Program-made: the position numbers and the translations under genes
Notes under the pieces: model-generated
Database searches by the model: none
The model's input: only the letters and a program-made list of their open reading frames with translations
What the model was told of the DNA's origin: nothing
Assembly: GCA_017984435.1 (NCBI GenBank)
Contig: JAGNZK010000004.1
Location: 1-64,000, forward strand
Source of the DNA: Nitrosomonas sp.
GTDB taxonomy: Bacteria; Pseudomonadota; Gammaproteobacteria; Burkholderiales; Nitrosomonadaceae
DNA length: 64,000 bases
Reading direction: 5' to 3'
Part shown: piece by piece, positions 38,094 through 45,810 of the stretch
Numbering within the stretch: the first letter of the stretch is position 1
Layout of the letters: each line of letters starts with the position of its first letter

Positions 38094-38774
38094 ATGAAAA
38101 AAGCGGTTGTATTGTTATCGGGTGGACTGGATTCCGCAACGGTCTTGGCCATTGCGCGTGACAAAGCATTTGAGTGTTATGCCTTGAGTCTCGATTATGG
38201 TCAGCGGCATCAATCAGAATTAACAGCCGCACAAAATGTTGCGCGATCGTTGGGTTCTCATACCCATCAAACCATCCAGTTGGATCTGGCTGCATTTGGT
38301 GGATCAGCGCTCACCGATCAGTCGATCGAAGTGCCAACTGCTGGACGAACTACAGGCATCCCTGTCACTTATGTTCCTGCCAGAAATACCATCCTGTTGT
38401 CGCTGGCACTGGCATGGGCAGAAACATTGGATTGTCAGGATATTTTTGTCGGTGTGAATGCAGTCGATTACTCCGGTTATCCGGATTGTCGCCCGGAATA
38501 CATTCAAGCATTTGAGCGCATGGCGAATTTGGCAACCAAAGCGGCTATTGAAGGTAAAGAGCTTACTATTCATACACCGCTTATCAATCTATCCAAGAAG
38601 GAGATCATCCAGACAGGGATTTCCTTGGGGATTGATTACGGATTGACTATTTCCTGTTATCAAGCGGATGAGATGGGACTGGCTTGCGGTATTTGTGATT
38701 CCTGTCGTATTCGGCATGCTGGGTTTTTGGCAACGGGCGTACCGGATCCTACGTACTATAAATCGCGATCCTGA
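38094..38774 (+). CDS. queC: 7-cyano-7-deazaguanine synthase QueC
   Basis: ATP-dependent enzyme that converts 7-carboxy-7-deazaguanine to preQ0 using ammonia. The PP-loop motif SGGLDSAT is at residues 9-16, followed by [10 protein letters not shown], and zinc ligands are near the C-terminus (SCYQ and [10 protein letters not shown]). ATG 38094 gives the canonical start [13 protein letters not shown] and 226 residues; the frame is open further upstream but overlaps queE without support. It converges on a Spy-like gene with only 40 bp between and no terminator in that gap. Confidence 0.95.
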   Translation: MKKAVVLLSGGLDSATVLAIARDKAFECYALSLDYGQRHQSELTAAQNVARSLGSHTHQTIQLDLAAFGGSALTDQSIEVPTAGRTTGIPVTYVPARNTILLSLALAWAETLDCQDIFVGVNAVDYSGYPDCRPEYIQAFERMANLATKAAIEGKELTIHTPLINLSKKEIIQTGISLGIDYGLTISCYQADEMGLACGICDSCRIRHAGFLATGVPDPTYYKSRS

Positions 38775-38814
38775 ATACTAACAAGTGATTTACTGTGTGA
38801 TCTCGGGTAAGTTA

Positions 38815-39159
38815 TTATTTCTGCTGATTATTGTTTTCATTGTTTCCCTGACGCATTTTCTTGTCGAGTTTATCCATCTGTTCAGGTGTTAGTACCGCTT
38901 TTAGACTGGATCGCGTTTCTTCCTGAACTGATTGCAGCTTTTTTCTTTCTTCATTGAAAATGGCTTCAACTTTCTTCCTTTCTTTATTGAGAATTGCTTC
39001 AACTTTGGATTGCTGTTTTTCATTGAGACCTAGCTCTTGAGTTATTCGATTGATGGCATCGCGGTTATCAGCAGCCGGACCGTTCTTCTGAGCCTGCACA
39101 ACAGGAGCAGTAAAAGACAAAACTAAGGTTAATACGATAGGGATTGTTTTTATTTGCAT
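38815..39159 (-). CDS. Spy/CpxP-like small periplasmic protein with an internal repeat
   Basis: A 114-residue protein with a signal peptide (about residues 1-23, ending VQAQ). The mature helical part contains LGLNEKQQSKVEAIL and a VLTPEQMDKLDKKMRQ end, the LTxxQ pattern of the Spy/CpxP/ZraP family. The segment KVEAILNKERK is followed directly by KVEAIFNEERK, a tandem duplication of eleven residues. The end is Asn/Gln/Glu-rich. AAGGAG lies before ATG 39159 (an in-frame TTG precedes it by one codon). The family acts in periplasmic chaperone or metal-stress roles; the specific role here is unknown. Confidence 0.78.
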   Translation of the reverse strand: MQIKTIPIVLTLVLSFTAPVVQAQKNGPAADNRDAINRITQELGLNEKQQSKVEAILNKERKKVEAIFNEERKKLQSVQEETRSSLKAVLTPEQMDKLDKKMRQGNNENNNQQK

Positions 39160-39235
39160 CAAGATCTCCTTGATTAGATTATTGCGCGTTAATAAAGATA
39201 AATTTCATTATTTCCAGGTGACGGAAATGATCTGT

Positions 39236-39279
39236 ATGTTCTTCAGTTGCAATGAGTTACAACTGAAGAACATTTTTTT
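39236..39279 (+). terminator. Strong intrinsic terminator on the plus strand
   Basis: ATGTTCTTCAGTTG (39236-39249) pairs perfectly with CAACTGAAGAACAT (39260-39273), followed by a T-run to 39279. The T-run is on the plus strand, but the flanking genes (38815 and 39334) are both on the minus strand. It would therefore end a plus-strand transcript, for example read-through from queC across the Spy-like gene or an antisense RNA. Confidence 0.8.
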
Positions 39280-39333
39280 ATGCATAGCATTAATCAATGG
39301 CACAATCTAAATATTGTGGGGTGGATGCGCTAT

Positions 39334-40107
39334 TTAAAAAAGCCCCGAAATAGAGCGCGCTAATCCGTTGGTCAATTCAACGGCGGCTTCTTCGTACAAT
39401 AGATTTGCTTTGTTAGCTGTGCTGACAACGCGAGTACGATATTTATTCATTTCGCTGACTTTGGTGGAAGATTGTCTTCTTGCGCCACCTACGCCTTGCT
39501 TTGCGTCCTGTTGTCTATCTTCGCGAACAATAACCCCTTTCTCGACGCGTTCTGCGATTTCAACGTCGGTAATCGCCATAAATGTGACATCTTTTACAGA
39601 GGCATCCGCAATTGTACTGGCGATGCCAAAAGCGGCAGCACCTGCCAATCCACCGATACCTGCACCGCTCCAGCCGTCTATCGCTGCGCCGGTAGCTGTT
39701 CCTACCGCGGCGCCCAGCGCAGCACTGCCCATGCCACCATAACCAGCTCTCAAAGCGGCTTCTGCGGCAGTTGGGCTGGCCTTATCGACACTCAGGACGT
39801 TGACTTGTAACCAATAATGTGCTTCTTTGGGATTATTGGTGATGAGGTAGCCTCTACCTTCCAGTGCCCTGGCAACCGTAGCTGTAATATCAAAATTGGT
39901 TTTATCGGAGGTGTTGCGAATGTTCAGGTAAATGACTTTCTGGCTTGGTTCAACGGGGTCCAGAAAAATGGTGTCGCTCATTTTAGTTTGGACATCCAGA
40001 TCTTTTTTGGCAATGGATGTGTGAACCGCGGCACATCCACTTAAAATCAAAGAAAATACAATGATTCCTGTCAGTATCCAGGTATTCCTGTTGGTGAAGC
40101 ACTCCAT
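39334..40107 (-). CDS. TraT-like complement-resistance lipoprotein
   Basis: A 257-residue outer-membrane lipoprotein of the TraT family. The lipoprotein signal ends in LILSGC (Cys about residue 25), followed by AAVHTSIAKKDLDVQTKMSD and SDKTNFDITATVARALEGRG. A central Gly/Ala-rich hydrophobic stretch (about 118-170) resembles a glycine-zipper. On F plasmids TraT gives surface exclusion and serum resistance; chromosomal copies in environmental bacteria have no established role. It is separated from the Spy-like gene by a plus-strand terminator hairpin. Confidence 0.85.
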   Translation of the reverse strand: MECFTNRNTWILTGIIVFSLILSGCAAVHTSIAKKDLDVQTKMSDTIFLDPVEPSQKVIYLNIRNTSDKTNFDITATVARALEGRGYLITNNPKEAHYWLQVNVLSVDKASPTAAEAALRAGYGGMGSAALGAAVGTATGAAIDGWSGAGIGGLAGAAAFGIASTIADASVKDVTFMAITDVEIAERVEKGVIVREDRQQDAKQGVGGARRQSSTKVSEMNKYRTRVVSTANKANLLYEEAAVELTNGLARSISGLF

Positions 40108-40249
40108 TTCATTTCCCTTTTAATGTTATTTAATAAAAAATCCGAACGCTTAAATGATCAAAACAAGTTGCTAGTTAATTTGTGAATCTAGTTATCATTT
40201 TAAATGACTTAAGCTGGAGTTACATCATAAGCTACATTGTTTTTTAAAG

Positions 40250-40606
40250 TTACCAACCGGAATAATAAGGAAGATAATTGTTGGTACCATAAAAACCGCC
40301 ATAGTTCGGACGTGCATACCCCCCCAAATAACTGCCATAACCAAAGTTGTTTTGTCCTAAAACACACCCCAAACCAAAGCAGCCTGGCGCGTATACTTGT
40401 GTCCTGGTTGGTGTGCCTCTTTGTGTGGCTTCTTTAAGCGCAGAATTTAAGGCCGCGTCACTAGGAACACTGAAGCGCTTGTTGATAGTTTCTGCATTAA
40501 ATCGTTTTTGAATTTCACTTGTATCCTCATTTGCCAGAACTATGCCATTCATGAAAAATACCAGCAAAACGGCATAAGAGATGAGGTTGATGTGTGTTGT
40601 GTGCAT
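40250..40606 (-). CDS. Small secreted Gly/Tyr/Asn-rich protein, unknown function
   Basis: A 118-residue protein starting at ATG 40606, with a perfect GGAGGT five bases upstream; the open frame extends further but has no such site. A signal peptide (to about residue 26, ending VLANE) precedes a helical part (about 27-70) and a tail rich in Gly, Tyr, Asn and Phe (FGYGSYLGGYARPNYGGFYG). The mature part has two cysteines (PGCFGLGC). No family is recognised. The tail composition recalls envelope-associated or matrix proteins, which is only an impression. Confidence 0.7.
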   Translation of the reverse strand: MHTTHINLISYAVLLVFFMNGIVLANEDTSEIQKRFNAETINKRFSVPSDAALNSALKEATQRGTPTRTQVYAPGCFGLGCVLGQNNFGYGSYLGGYARPNYGGFYGTNNYLPYYSGW

Positions 40607-40792
40607 AGAACACCTCCAGATATCAGATGAATGAAATAATATTATCAAATATAGAGTTAGCTGTTGTAAGTTTTTAGATATGAAATAGATAATTACTTAG
40701 AAATACTCCTCAAATCGAATAATGAAAAGAAGTCTGCTAATTACCTTGTAATGGACTGTGAACAATCCAGTTGGTTCTCTGATATATAACGC

Positions 40793-41152
40793 TTATTCGG
40801 CATCAGTGCTTCGTTCGATGCAGATACCCAATTTTTTTACTCCACGTATAATTCCAAGTTTTGCAACGCTGACTTTAACCCAGGGTGATCGAAATTCTTT
40901 CAGGATGGTTTGAGCGATATGTTCAGCCAATGCCTCCAATAAAGAGAAGTGTTTTTGTGCCAGAATTTCGTTAATTCTCTCGATGATCAATGCATAGTCC
41001 AGCGCATCTTCAATCTTATCCGATTGACATGCACGACTGGTGGGAAGTGCAATTTCCAGGTCTATCCGGATTATTTGGGGAACTTTACGTTCCCATGGGT
41101 AAATGCCAATCAGGGTTTTTGCTTTAAAGTTGTGCAGAAAAATAATGTCCAT
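40793..41152 (-). CDS. folB: Dihydroneopterin aldolase
   Basis: Folate-pathway enzyme that cleaves dihydroneopterin to 6-hydroxymethyl-dihydropterin and glycolaldehyde. The 119 residues show the family pattern: FKAKTLIGIYPWERKVPQII near the start, DYALIIERINEILAQ (about 49-63), the catalytic Glu/Lys region LLEALAEHIAQ and VKVSVAKLGIIRGVKKLGIC at the end. It is divergent from plsY; the 110-bp gap should hold both promoters. Confidence 0.92.
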   Translation of the reverse strand: MDIIFLHNFKAKTLIGIYPWERKVPQIIRIDLEIALPTSRACQSDKIEDALDYALIIERINEILAQKHFSLLEALAEHIAQTILKEFRSPWVKVSVAKLGIIRGVKKLGICIERSTDAE

Positions 41153-41262
41153 CGGTGATTAAGCGCTAAAATGAGCAGGTTGTTGTTCGGAATTGATGCG
41201 GGTTTTTGCTGGTGTGAAATATATGGGATTTTATTCTATTTTGTTCGGGAGATGCTGATCAC

Positions 41263-41877
41263 ATGACAATATGGGTATTTGTGTTGTTAGCGTATTTGTT
41301 GGGGTCTGTTTCTTTCGCGGTAGTATCCAGTTGGGTTTTTAAATTACCGGATCCACGCACATACGGTTCCAAGAATCCCGGGGCAACCAATGTTTTGCGT
41401 AGTGGCAAGAAGGCTGCAGCTGTTTTGACGTTGTTGGGTGATGCCGGTAAAGGTTGGCTTGCGGTGGTTCTGGCGCAATACTATGTCCCGCTCTGGGGCC
41501 TGGGAAATGAAGGAATTGCTGTGGTCGCATTGGCAGTGTTTCTGGGGCATGTGTTCCCGGTATTTCTACGTTTTCGGGGCGGTAAAGGGGTGGCCACCGC
41601 GGTTGGTGTGTTGCTGGGTTTGAACCCATGGATTGGTTTAATGGCGATAGCAACTTGGCTATTGGTTGCCATAATCTGGCGCATATCATCCTTGTCTGCC
41701 TTGGTTGCGGCCATACTGTCGCCGCTTTATGCGCTGAGTATGCTTGGTTTTGAAGGGAGTACTTTGGCGGTTTTTCTCATGTCACTCGTGCTGATTTGGC
41801 GTCATCAATCGAATATCGTGAATTTGATGGCGGGAAAGGAGGGACGTATTGGTGAGAAAAACTCTTCCGTTTCCTGA
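41263..41877 (+). CDS. plsY: Acyl-phosphate glycerol-3-phosphate acyltransferase PlsY
   Basis: Inner-membrane enzyme that makes lysophosphatidic acid from acyl-phosphate and glycerol 3-phosphate. The 204-residue, five-helix protein has the three family motifs: GSKNPGATNVLRSGKK (about 35-50), GDAGKGWLAV (about 59-68) and GHVFPVFLRFRGGKGVATAV (about 94-113). Its stop directly abuts the stop of the convergent tsaD gene. Confidence 0.95.
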   Translation: MTIWVFVLLAYLLGSVSFAVVSSWVFKLPDPRTYGSKNPGATNVLRSGKKAAAVLTLLGDAGKGWLAVVLAQYYVPLWGLGNEGIAVVALAVFLGHVFPVFLRFRGGKGVATAVGVLLGLNPWIGLMAIATWLLVAIIWRISSLSALVAAILSPLYALSMLGFEGSTLAVFLMSLVLIWRHQSNIVNLMAGKEGRIGEKNSSVS

Positions 41878-42909
41878 TTAGCTGTCCGGCGTTTCAAGCA
41901 TTTCCAGATTCCAGCGTGCGTTGACGGTAAAACCGCTTGCCGGTTGCCAGGTTCTGTCAGTTGTGGCCTGCAGCCGCATGGCACCGGCAAAGGCAATCAT
42001 GGCGCCATTGTCGGTACAGAATTCTAGCTTCGGATAGAAAACCGTTGCGCCTCGTGCAACTGCTCTGTTGCTGAGATTCCGGCGTAATTGTTCATTGGCG
42101 CCTACTCCGCCGGCTACTACCAATTGGGTAAAGCCGGTTTGTGATAAGGCTGCTAATGATTTCTCCGTCAACACGTCGACGACGGCATCTTGAAAAGCCA
42201 AAGCAATGTCCGCACTGGTTTGTTGTGTGACTTCCTGTTTGTTGATCAGGGTGAGTACTGCGGTTTTCAGGCCGCTAAAGCTGAAATTGAGATCTCCGCT
42301 ATTGAGCATGGGGCGAGGAAGTTTAAAGCGCCCCGGCTGGCCCTGTCGTGCAAGTTTGGATAAGGCTGCGCCGCCCGGGTAACCCAATTCCAATAGTTTG
42401 GCTGTTTTATCAAAAGCTTCGCCTGCGGCATCATCAACAGTTTCACCGAGCAGCTTATATTGGCCTACAGCATTCACTTGCATCAGTTGCGTGTGGCCTC
42501 CCGATACCAATAGTGCAATGAACGGGAAGCTTGGCGCTGGTGTGGATAGTAAAGGCGATAACAGATGCCCTTCCAGATGATGGATACCCAGTGCAGGAAT
42601 TTTTAATGCGAAACTCAGCGCAGCGCCAATACTGGCACCCACCAAAAGAGCGCCAGCTAGGCCGGGACCTTGCGTATACGCGATGGCATTGACTTCTTGA
42701 AGTTGACACTTGGCTGCGAGCAAAGCTTGCTTAATCAGGGGAAGAACACGTCGGATGTGATCGCGTGATGCCAGCTCTGGCACCACACCGCCATATTCAT
42801 TGTGCATTTCTATTTGCGAATAGAGGGCATGGCTGAGTAGGCCACGCTCTGTGTCGAAAAGGGCGATCCCGGTTTCGTCGCAGGAGGTTTCAATACCTAA
42901 AACAAGCAT
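41878..42909 (-). CDS. tsaD: tRNA N6-adenosine threonylcarbamoyltransferase TsaD
   Basis: Universal enzyme that transfers threonylcarbamoyl to A37 of ANN-decoding tRNAs, together with TsaB and TsaE. The 343 residues contain [13 protein letters not shown] at the N-terminus, the metal-binding HHLEGH (about residues 110-115), [10 protein letters not shown] and the [12 protein letters not shown] motif (about 265-276). Length and motifs are typical. It is divergent from rpsU, as in many proteobacteria. Confidence 0.96.
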   Translation of the reverse strand: MLVLGIETSCDETGIALFDTERGLLSHALYSQIEMHNEYGGVVPELASRDHIRRVLPLIKQALLAAKCQLQEVNAIAYTQGPGLAGALLVGASIGAALSFALKIPALGIHHLEGHLLSPLLSTPAPSFPFIALLVSGGHTQLMQVNAVGQYKLLGETVDDAAGEAFDKTAKLLELGYPGGAALSKLARQGQPGRFKLPRPMLNSGDLNFSFSGLKTAVLTLINKQEVTQQTSADIALAFQDAVVDVLTEKSLAALSQTGFTQLVVAGGVGANEQLRRNLSNRAVARGATVFYPKLEFCTDNGAMIAFAGAMRLQATTDRTWQPASGFTVNARWNLEMLETPDS

Positions 42910-42957
42910 GGGAAAAAGTAGAAGAGAAGATTTGCTCTTTTATAACAGTATTCTTGG

Positions 42958-42966
42958 TGTTATAAT
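42958..42966 (+). promoter_or_regulatory. Extended -10 promoter element of rpsU
   Basis: TGTTATAAT (42958-42966) is a perfect -10 box with the extended TGn element, about 100 bases upstream of rpsU. No good -35 is seen at 17 bases, which fits an extended -10 promoter. Confidence 0.5.
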
Positions 42967-43069
42967 CCAAAACTTTTGTTGCGTCCATCTATTTTGTTGT
43001 TCTAACGTAGAAAATAGAATTGAATTAACCGCTTATTATATATTAACCAACCAGGGGTTTTGCATATTT

Positions 43070-43282
43070 ATGACAACTATCAAAGTCAAGGAAAACGAAC
43101 CATTTGAAGTAGCAATGCGACGCTTTAAGCGTTCCATAGAAAAAACCGGGATACTGACAGAATTGCGTGCACGTGAGTTTTATGAGAAACCAACCGCAGA
43201 GCGTAAACGTAAACTGGCAGCCGCTGTAAAACGTAATTACAAGCGATTACGTAGTCAATTATTACCTCCTAAGCTGTACTAG
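43070..43282 (+). CDS. rpsU: 30S ribosomal protein S21
   Basis: Small basic ribosomal protein that takes part in translation initiation, first gene of the macromolecular-synthesis block. The 70 residues include the family pattern [20 protein letters not shown] at the start, a basic middle ([20 protein letters not shown]) and normal length. ATG 43070 is chosen by homology and because AGGGG lies upstream at about 43053-43057; the frame is open further upstream but without support. Confidence 0.96.
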   Translation: MTTIKVKENEPFEVAMRRFKRSIEKTGILTELRAREFYEKPTAERKRKLAAAVKRNYKRLRSQLLPPKLY

Positions 43283-43367
43283 CAATAAGATCCGTTTGAA
43301 GTGATTTTACCGATACTCATTTCGAGTTGCTGGTTGCTATGAAATAAACTTCATTATAATTTTTACT

Positions 43368-43814
43368 ATGAGTTTAAAACAGAGAATTACTGAAGACATG
43401 AAAGCGGCTATGCGCTCTGGCGATACCAAGCAGCGGGATACTATTCGCTTGCTGCAAGCCGCTATCAAGCAACGCGAAGTGGATGAACGTATTGTGCTTG
43501 ATGACGCAGCAGTCATCGTGGTCATTGAGAAAATGCTTAAGCAGCGTAGAGATTCTATTGCACAATATGAGGCTGCGCAGCGAATTGATTTGGCTGATAT
43601 TGAGAAAGATGAAGTCTCTATTTTAAGTACCTATATGCCGCAAGCATTGAATGATTCTGAGATAGATAGCTTGATTGCTGAAGCAATTTCAGCAGCGGAA
43701 GCGAAAGGTATGCAGGATATGGGTAAAGTAATGACTCTATTGAAGCCAAAACTTGCGGGGCGCGCGGATATGGGGAAAGTATCGACACGCATTAAAGAGA
43801 AAATATCAAACTAA
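43368..43814 (+). CDS. yqeY: GatB/YqeY domain protein
   Basis: A 148-residue protein homologous to the tRNA-binding tail of the amidotransferase subunit GatB; often found between rpsU and dnaG. The family pattern is seen in LKQRITEDMKAAMRSGDTKQ at the start, ESKISTYMPQ-like ILSTYMPQALND (about 85-96) and GMQDMGKVMTLLKPKLAGRA (about 114-133). No Shine-Dalgarno is present; a TATAAT at 43355-43360 lies only 7 bases before the ATG, so a leaderless transcript is possible. Confidence 0.92.
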   Translation: MSLKQRITEDMKAAMRSGDTKQRDTIRLLQAAIKQREVDERIVLDDAAVIVVIEKMLKQRRDSIAQYEAAQRIDLADIEKDEVSILSTYMPQALNDSEIDSLIAEAISAAEAKGMQDMGKVMTLLKPKLAGRADMGKVSTRIKEKISN

Positions 43815-43914
43815 TATTAAGATTTATCTCAGAGGATATTGTGATCCTCAAAGAAATTTTAGTTGTATTATTTCTTTATAATTGAACGCTGGCATTATTG
43901 ATAGCATTCGATAG

Positions 43915-45723
43915 ATGATTCCACAGTCTTTCATTCATGATTTACTTAGCCGTGTAGACATCGTTGATGCGATTGACCGCCATGTTCCGCTCAAGAAAGC
44001 AGGGGCTAATTTTGTAGCTTGTTGTCCGTTTCACAGTGAAAAAACTCCCTCGTTTACAGTCAGCCAGGCCAAACAGTTTTATCACTGTTTTGGTTGCCAT
44101 GAACATGGTAGTGCAATTGATTTTCTTATTAAATATAGTGGCTTGAGTTTTGTTGAAGCAGTGCATGACTTGGCAGTTTATGTCGGTATGCAAGTGCCTG
44201 TGCAAGTTGATATTGCTCCAAAACAGATTGGCTCCAATGATGCATCGCGATATACGGGAGAGGACGGCAATAGTAATCCGGAAATATCGCCACAGGATTT
44301 AATAGGTGCGCTGCAAGTTGCCACGCAGTTCTATCGAGAACAACTAAAGATTTCAGAAAAAGCGATTGCTTATCTCAAAAAGCGTGGGTTATCCGGTAAA
44401 ACGGCTGCGCGATTTGCAATAGGCTATGCGCCTGCGGGTTGGCAAAACCTTGAAGCGGTTTTTCTAGGCTATAAATCAGAAAGAATCCGGAAATTATTGG
44501 TGCAAGCAGGGTTGGTGATTATTGCCGATGAAACCAAGCAATATGACCGATTCAGAGATCGCATCATGTTTCCTATTCTTAATCAGAAAGGCCAGATCAT
44601 TGGTTTCGGTGGTCGGGTGCTGGAGCAGGAAGAACCGAAATATCTGAATTCTCCAGAGACAGCTTTATTTGAGAAAGGGCGCGAATTATATAATTTTTTC
44701 TCGGCACGTCGGGCCATTCGTGAAGCAAATTGTGCGATTGTTGTAGAAGGCTACATGGATGTAATCGCGCTTTCGCAGCACGGGATTGATTATGTGGTGG
44801 CTGCCTTGGGTACAGCTACCACCGGTTTCCATATTCAAAAGCTTTTGCGTCAGACGGATAACATTATTTTTTGTTTTGATGGCGACAAAGCGGGCAGGAA
44901 AGCGGCATGGCGCGCACTCGAGAACAGCCTGGCACTGCTTTCGGATGGTAAATATCTGAGTTTTCTTTTTTTACCCGAAGGAGAAGATCCTGACAGTTAT
45001 GTGAGTCAATATGGTAAGGAATACTTTGAACAGCAGCTTAGGAAAGCAATACCTTTGTCAGAATTTCTATTCAAGGAATTATGTTCAGAGGTAAATCTGC
45101 AAACCAGCGAAGGTTGTGCCAAGCTAGTAAGTGATGCAACACCTTTATTGAAACAAATAGTAGAAGAAAAAGCGCCGGCATTATCGTTATTACTTTTAAA
45201 GCGTCTGGTGGAGTTGAGTGGAATAAGCCAAAGTGAGTTAGAAGAAAATGGACTGTTGAAAGTAAAGCATAAATCAAGTACTCGCAGGATAGAGAATATA
45301 CCAAGGAGGCAGCTTACTACACCTTACCATTGGGTGATTCTAATGTTGCTGTGTAGCCCGGGTCATATTGCTAAACTGGATAGAAGTTTACTTGTCTCAT
45401 CTCATGAGAATAATGAAGAGATCGCTGCATTAAAAACGCTGGTTGATTTTTTGGATGAGCATCCACATCTGGTTGAAGGTGAATCAGGGCCTTCAATACT
45501 GACTTACTTGCAAGATAGTCCATATAGAGGATTGCTGGAAAGTATTGAGAGTGAGATGCTAGAGTGGAGCGATTCGCTTGATCTAGAAGCAGAATTTCTG
45601 GGAGCTTTGGAAAAATTACAGCAAGTGCAACGTAAGAAACGTATGACTGAATTACATAGTAAATCTTTGGATCAATTAACTGACGAAGAGAAGCGGGAGT
45701 TGCAACGATTGGCTATGTTATGA
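43915..45723 (+). CDS. dnaG: DNA primase DnaG
   Basis: Makes RNA primers at the replication fork and binds the DnaB helicase. The CHC2 zinc-binding domain has CCPFHSEKTPSF (about residues 39-50) and FYHCFGCHEHGSAI (about 58-71). The TOPRIM catalytic core shows CAIVVEGYMDVIALSQ (about 273-288) and IFCFDGDKAGRKAAWRAL (about 320-337) with the metal-binding acidic residues. The C-terminal helicase-binding part ends the 602 residues. It lies 100 bp after yqeY and 75 bp before rpoD. Confidence 0.96.
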   Translation: MIPQSFIHDLLSRVDIVDAIDRHVPLKKAGANFVACCPFHSEKTPSFTVSQAKQFYHCFGCHEHGSAIDFLIKYSGLSFVEAVHDLAVYVGMQVPVQVDIAPKQIGSNDASRYTGEDGNSNPEISPQDLIGALQVATQFYREQLKISEKAIAYLKKRGLSGKTAARFAIGYAPAGWQNLEAVFLGYKSERIRKLLVQAGLVIIADETKQYDRFRDRIMFPILNQKGQIIGFGGRVLEQEEPKYLNSPETALFEKGRELYNFFSARRAIREANCAIVVEGYMDVIALSQHGIDYVVAALGTATTGFHIQKLLRQTDNIIFCFDGDKAGRKAAWRALENSLALLSDGKYLSFLFLPEGEDPDSYVSQYGKEYFEQQLRKAIPLSEFLFKELCSEVNLQTSEGCAKLVSDATPLLKQIVEEKAPALSLLLLKRLVELSGISQSELEENGLLKVKHKSSTRRIENIPRRQLTTPYHWVILMLLCSPGHIAKLDRSLLVSSHENNEEIAALKTLVDFLDEHPHLVEGESGPSILTYLQDSPYRGLLESIESEMLEWSDSLDLEAEFLGALEKLQQVQRKKRMTELHSKSLDQLTDEEKRELQRLAML

Positions 45724-45756
45724 AATCAATTACCAGGTGTCAGTAGTGTCGAATTT

Positions 45757-45765
45757 TGATATAAT
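45757..45765 (+). promoter_or_regulatory. Extended -10 promoter element of rpoD
   Basis: TGATATAAT (45757-45765) is an extended -10 box located about 45 bases before the rpoD ATG, in the gap after dnaG. It would let rpoD be expressed apart from dnaG. Consensus-based prediction. Confidence 0.5.
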
Positions 45766-45810
45766 CTGACGTTTTCAGCTTTTAATTTATCCATATTATT
45801 GGAATCCAAT

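Noticed and set aside
39368-39742. Long plus-strand frame of 124 codons opposite the TraT-like gene.
   Set aside because: Shadow frame of a Gly/Ala-rich coding region; composition and the clear lipoprotein on the other strand decide against it.
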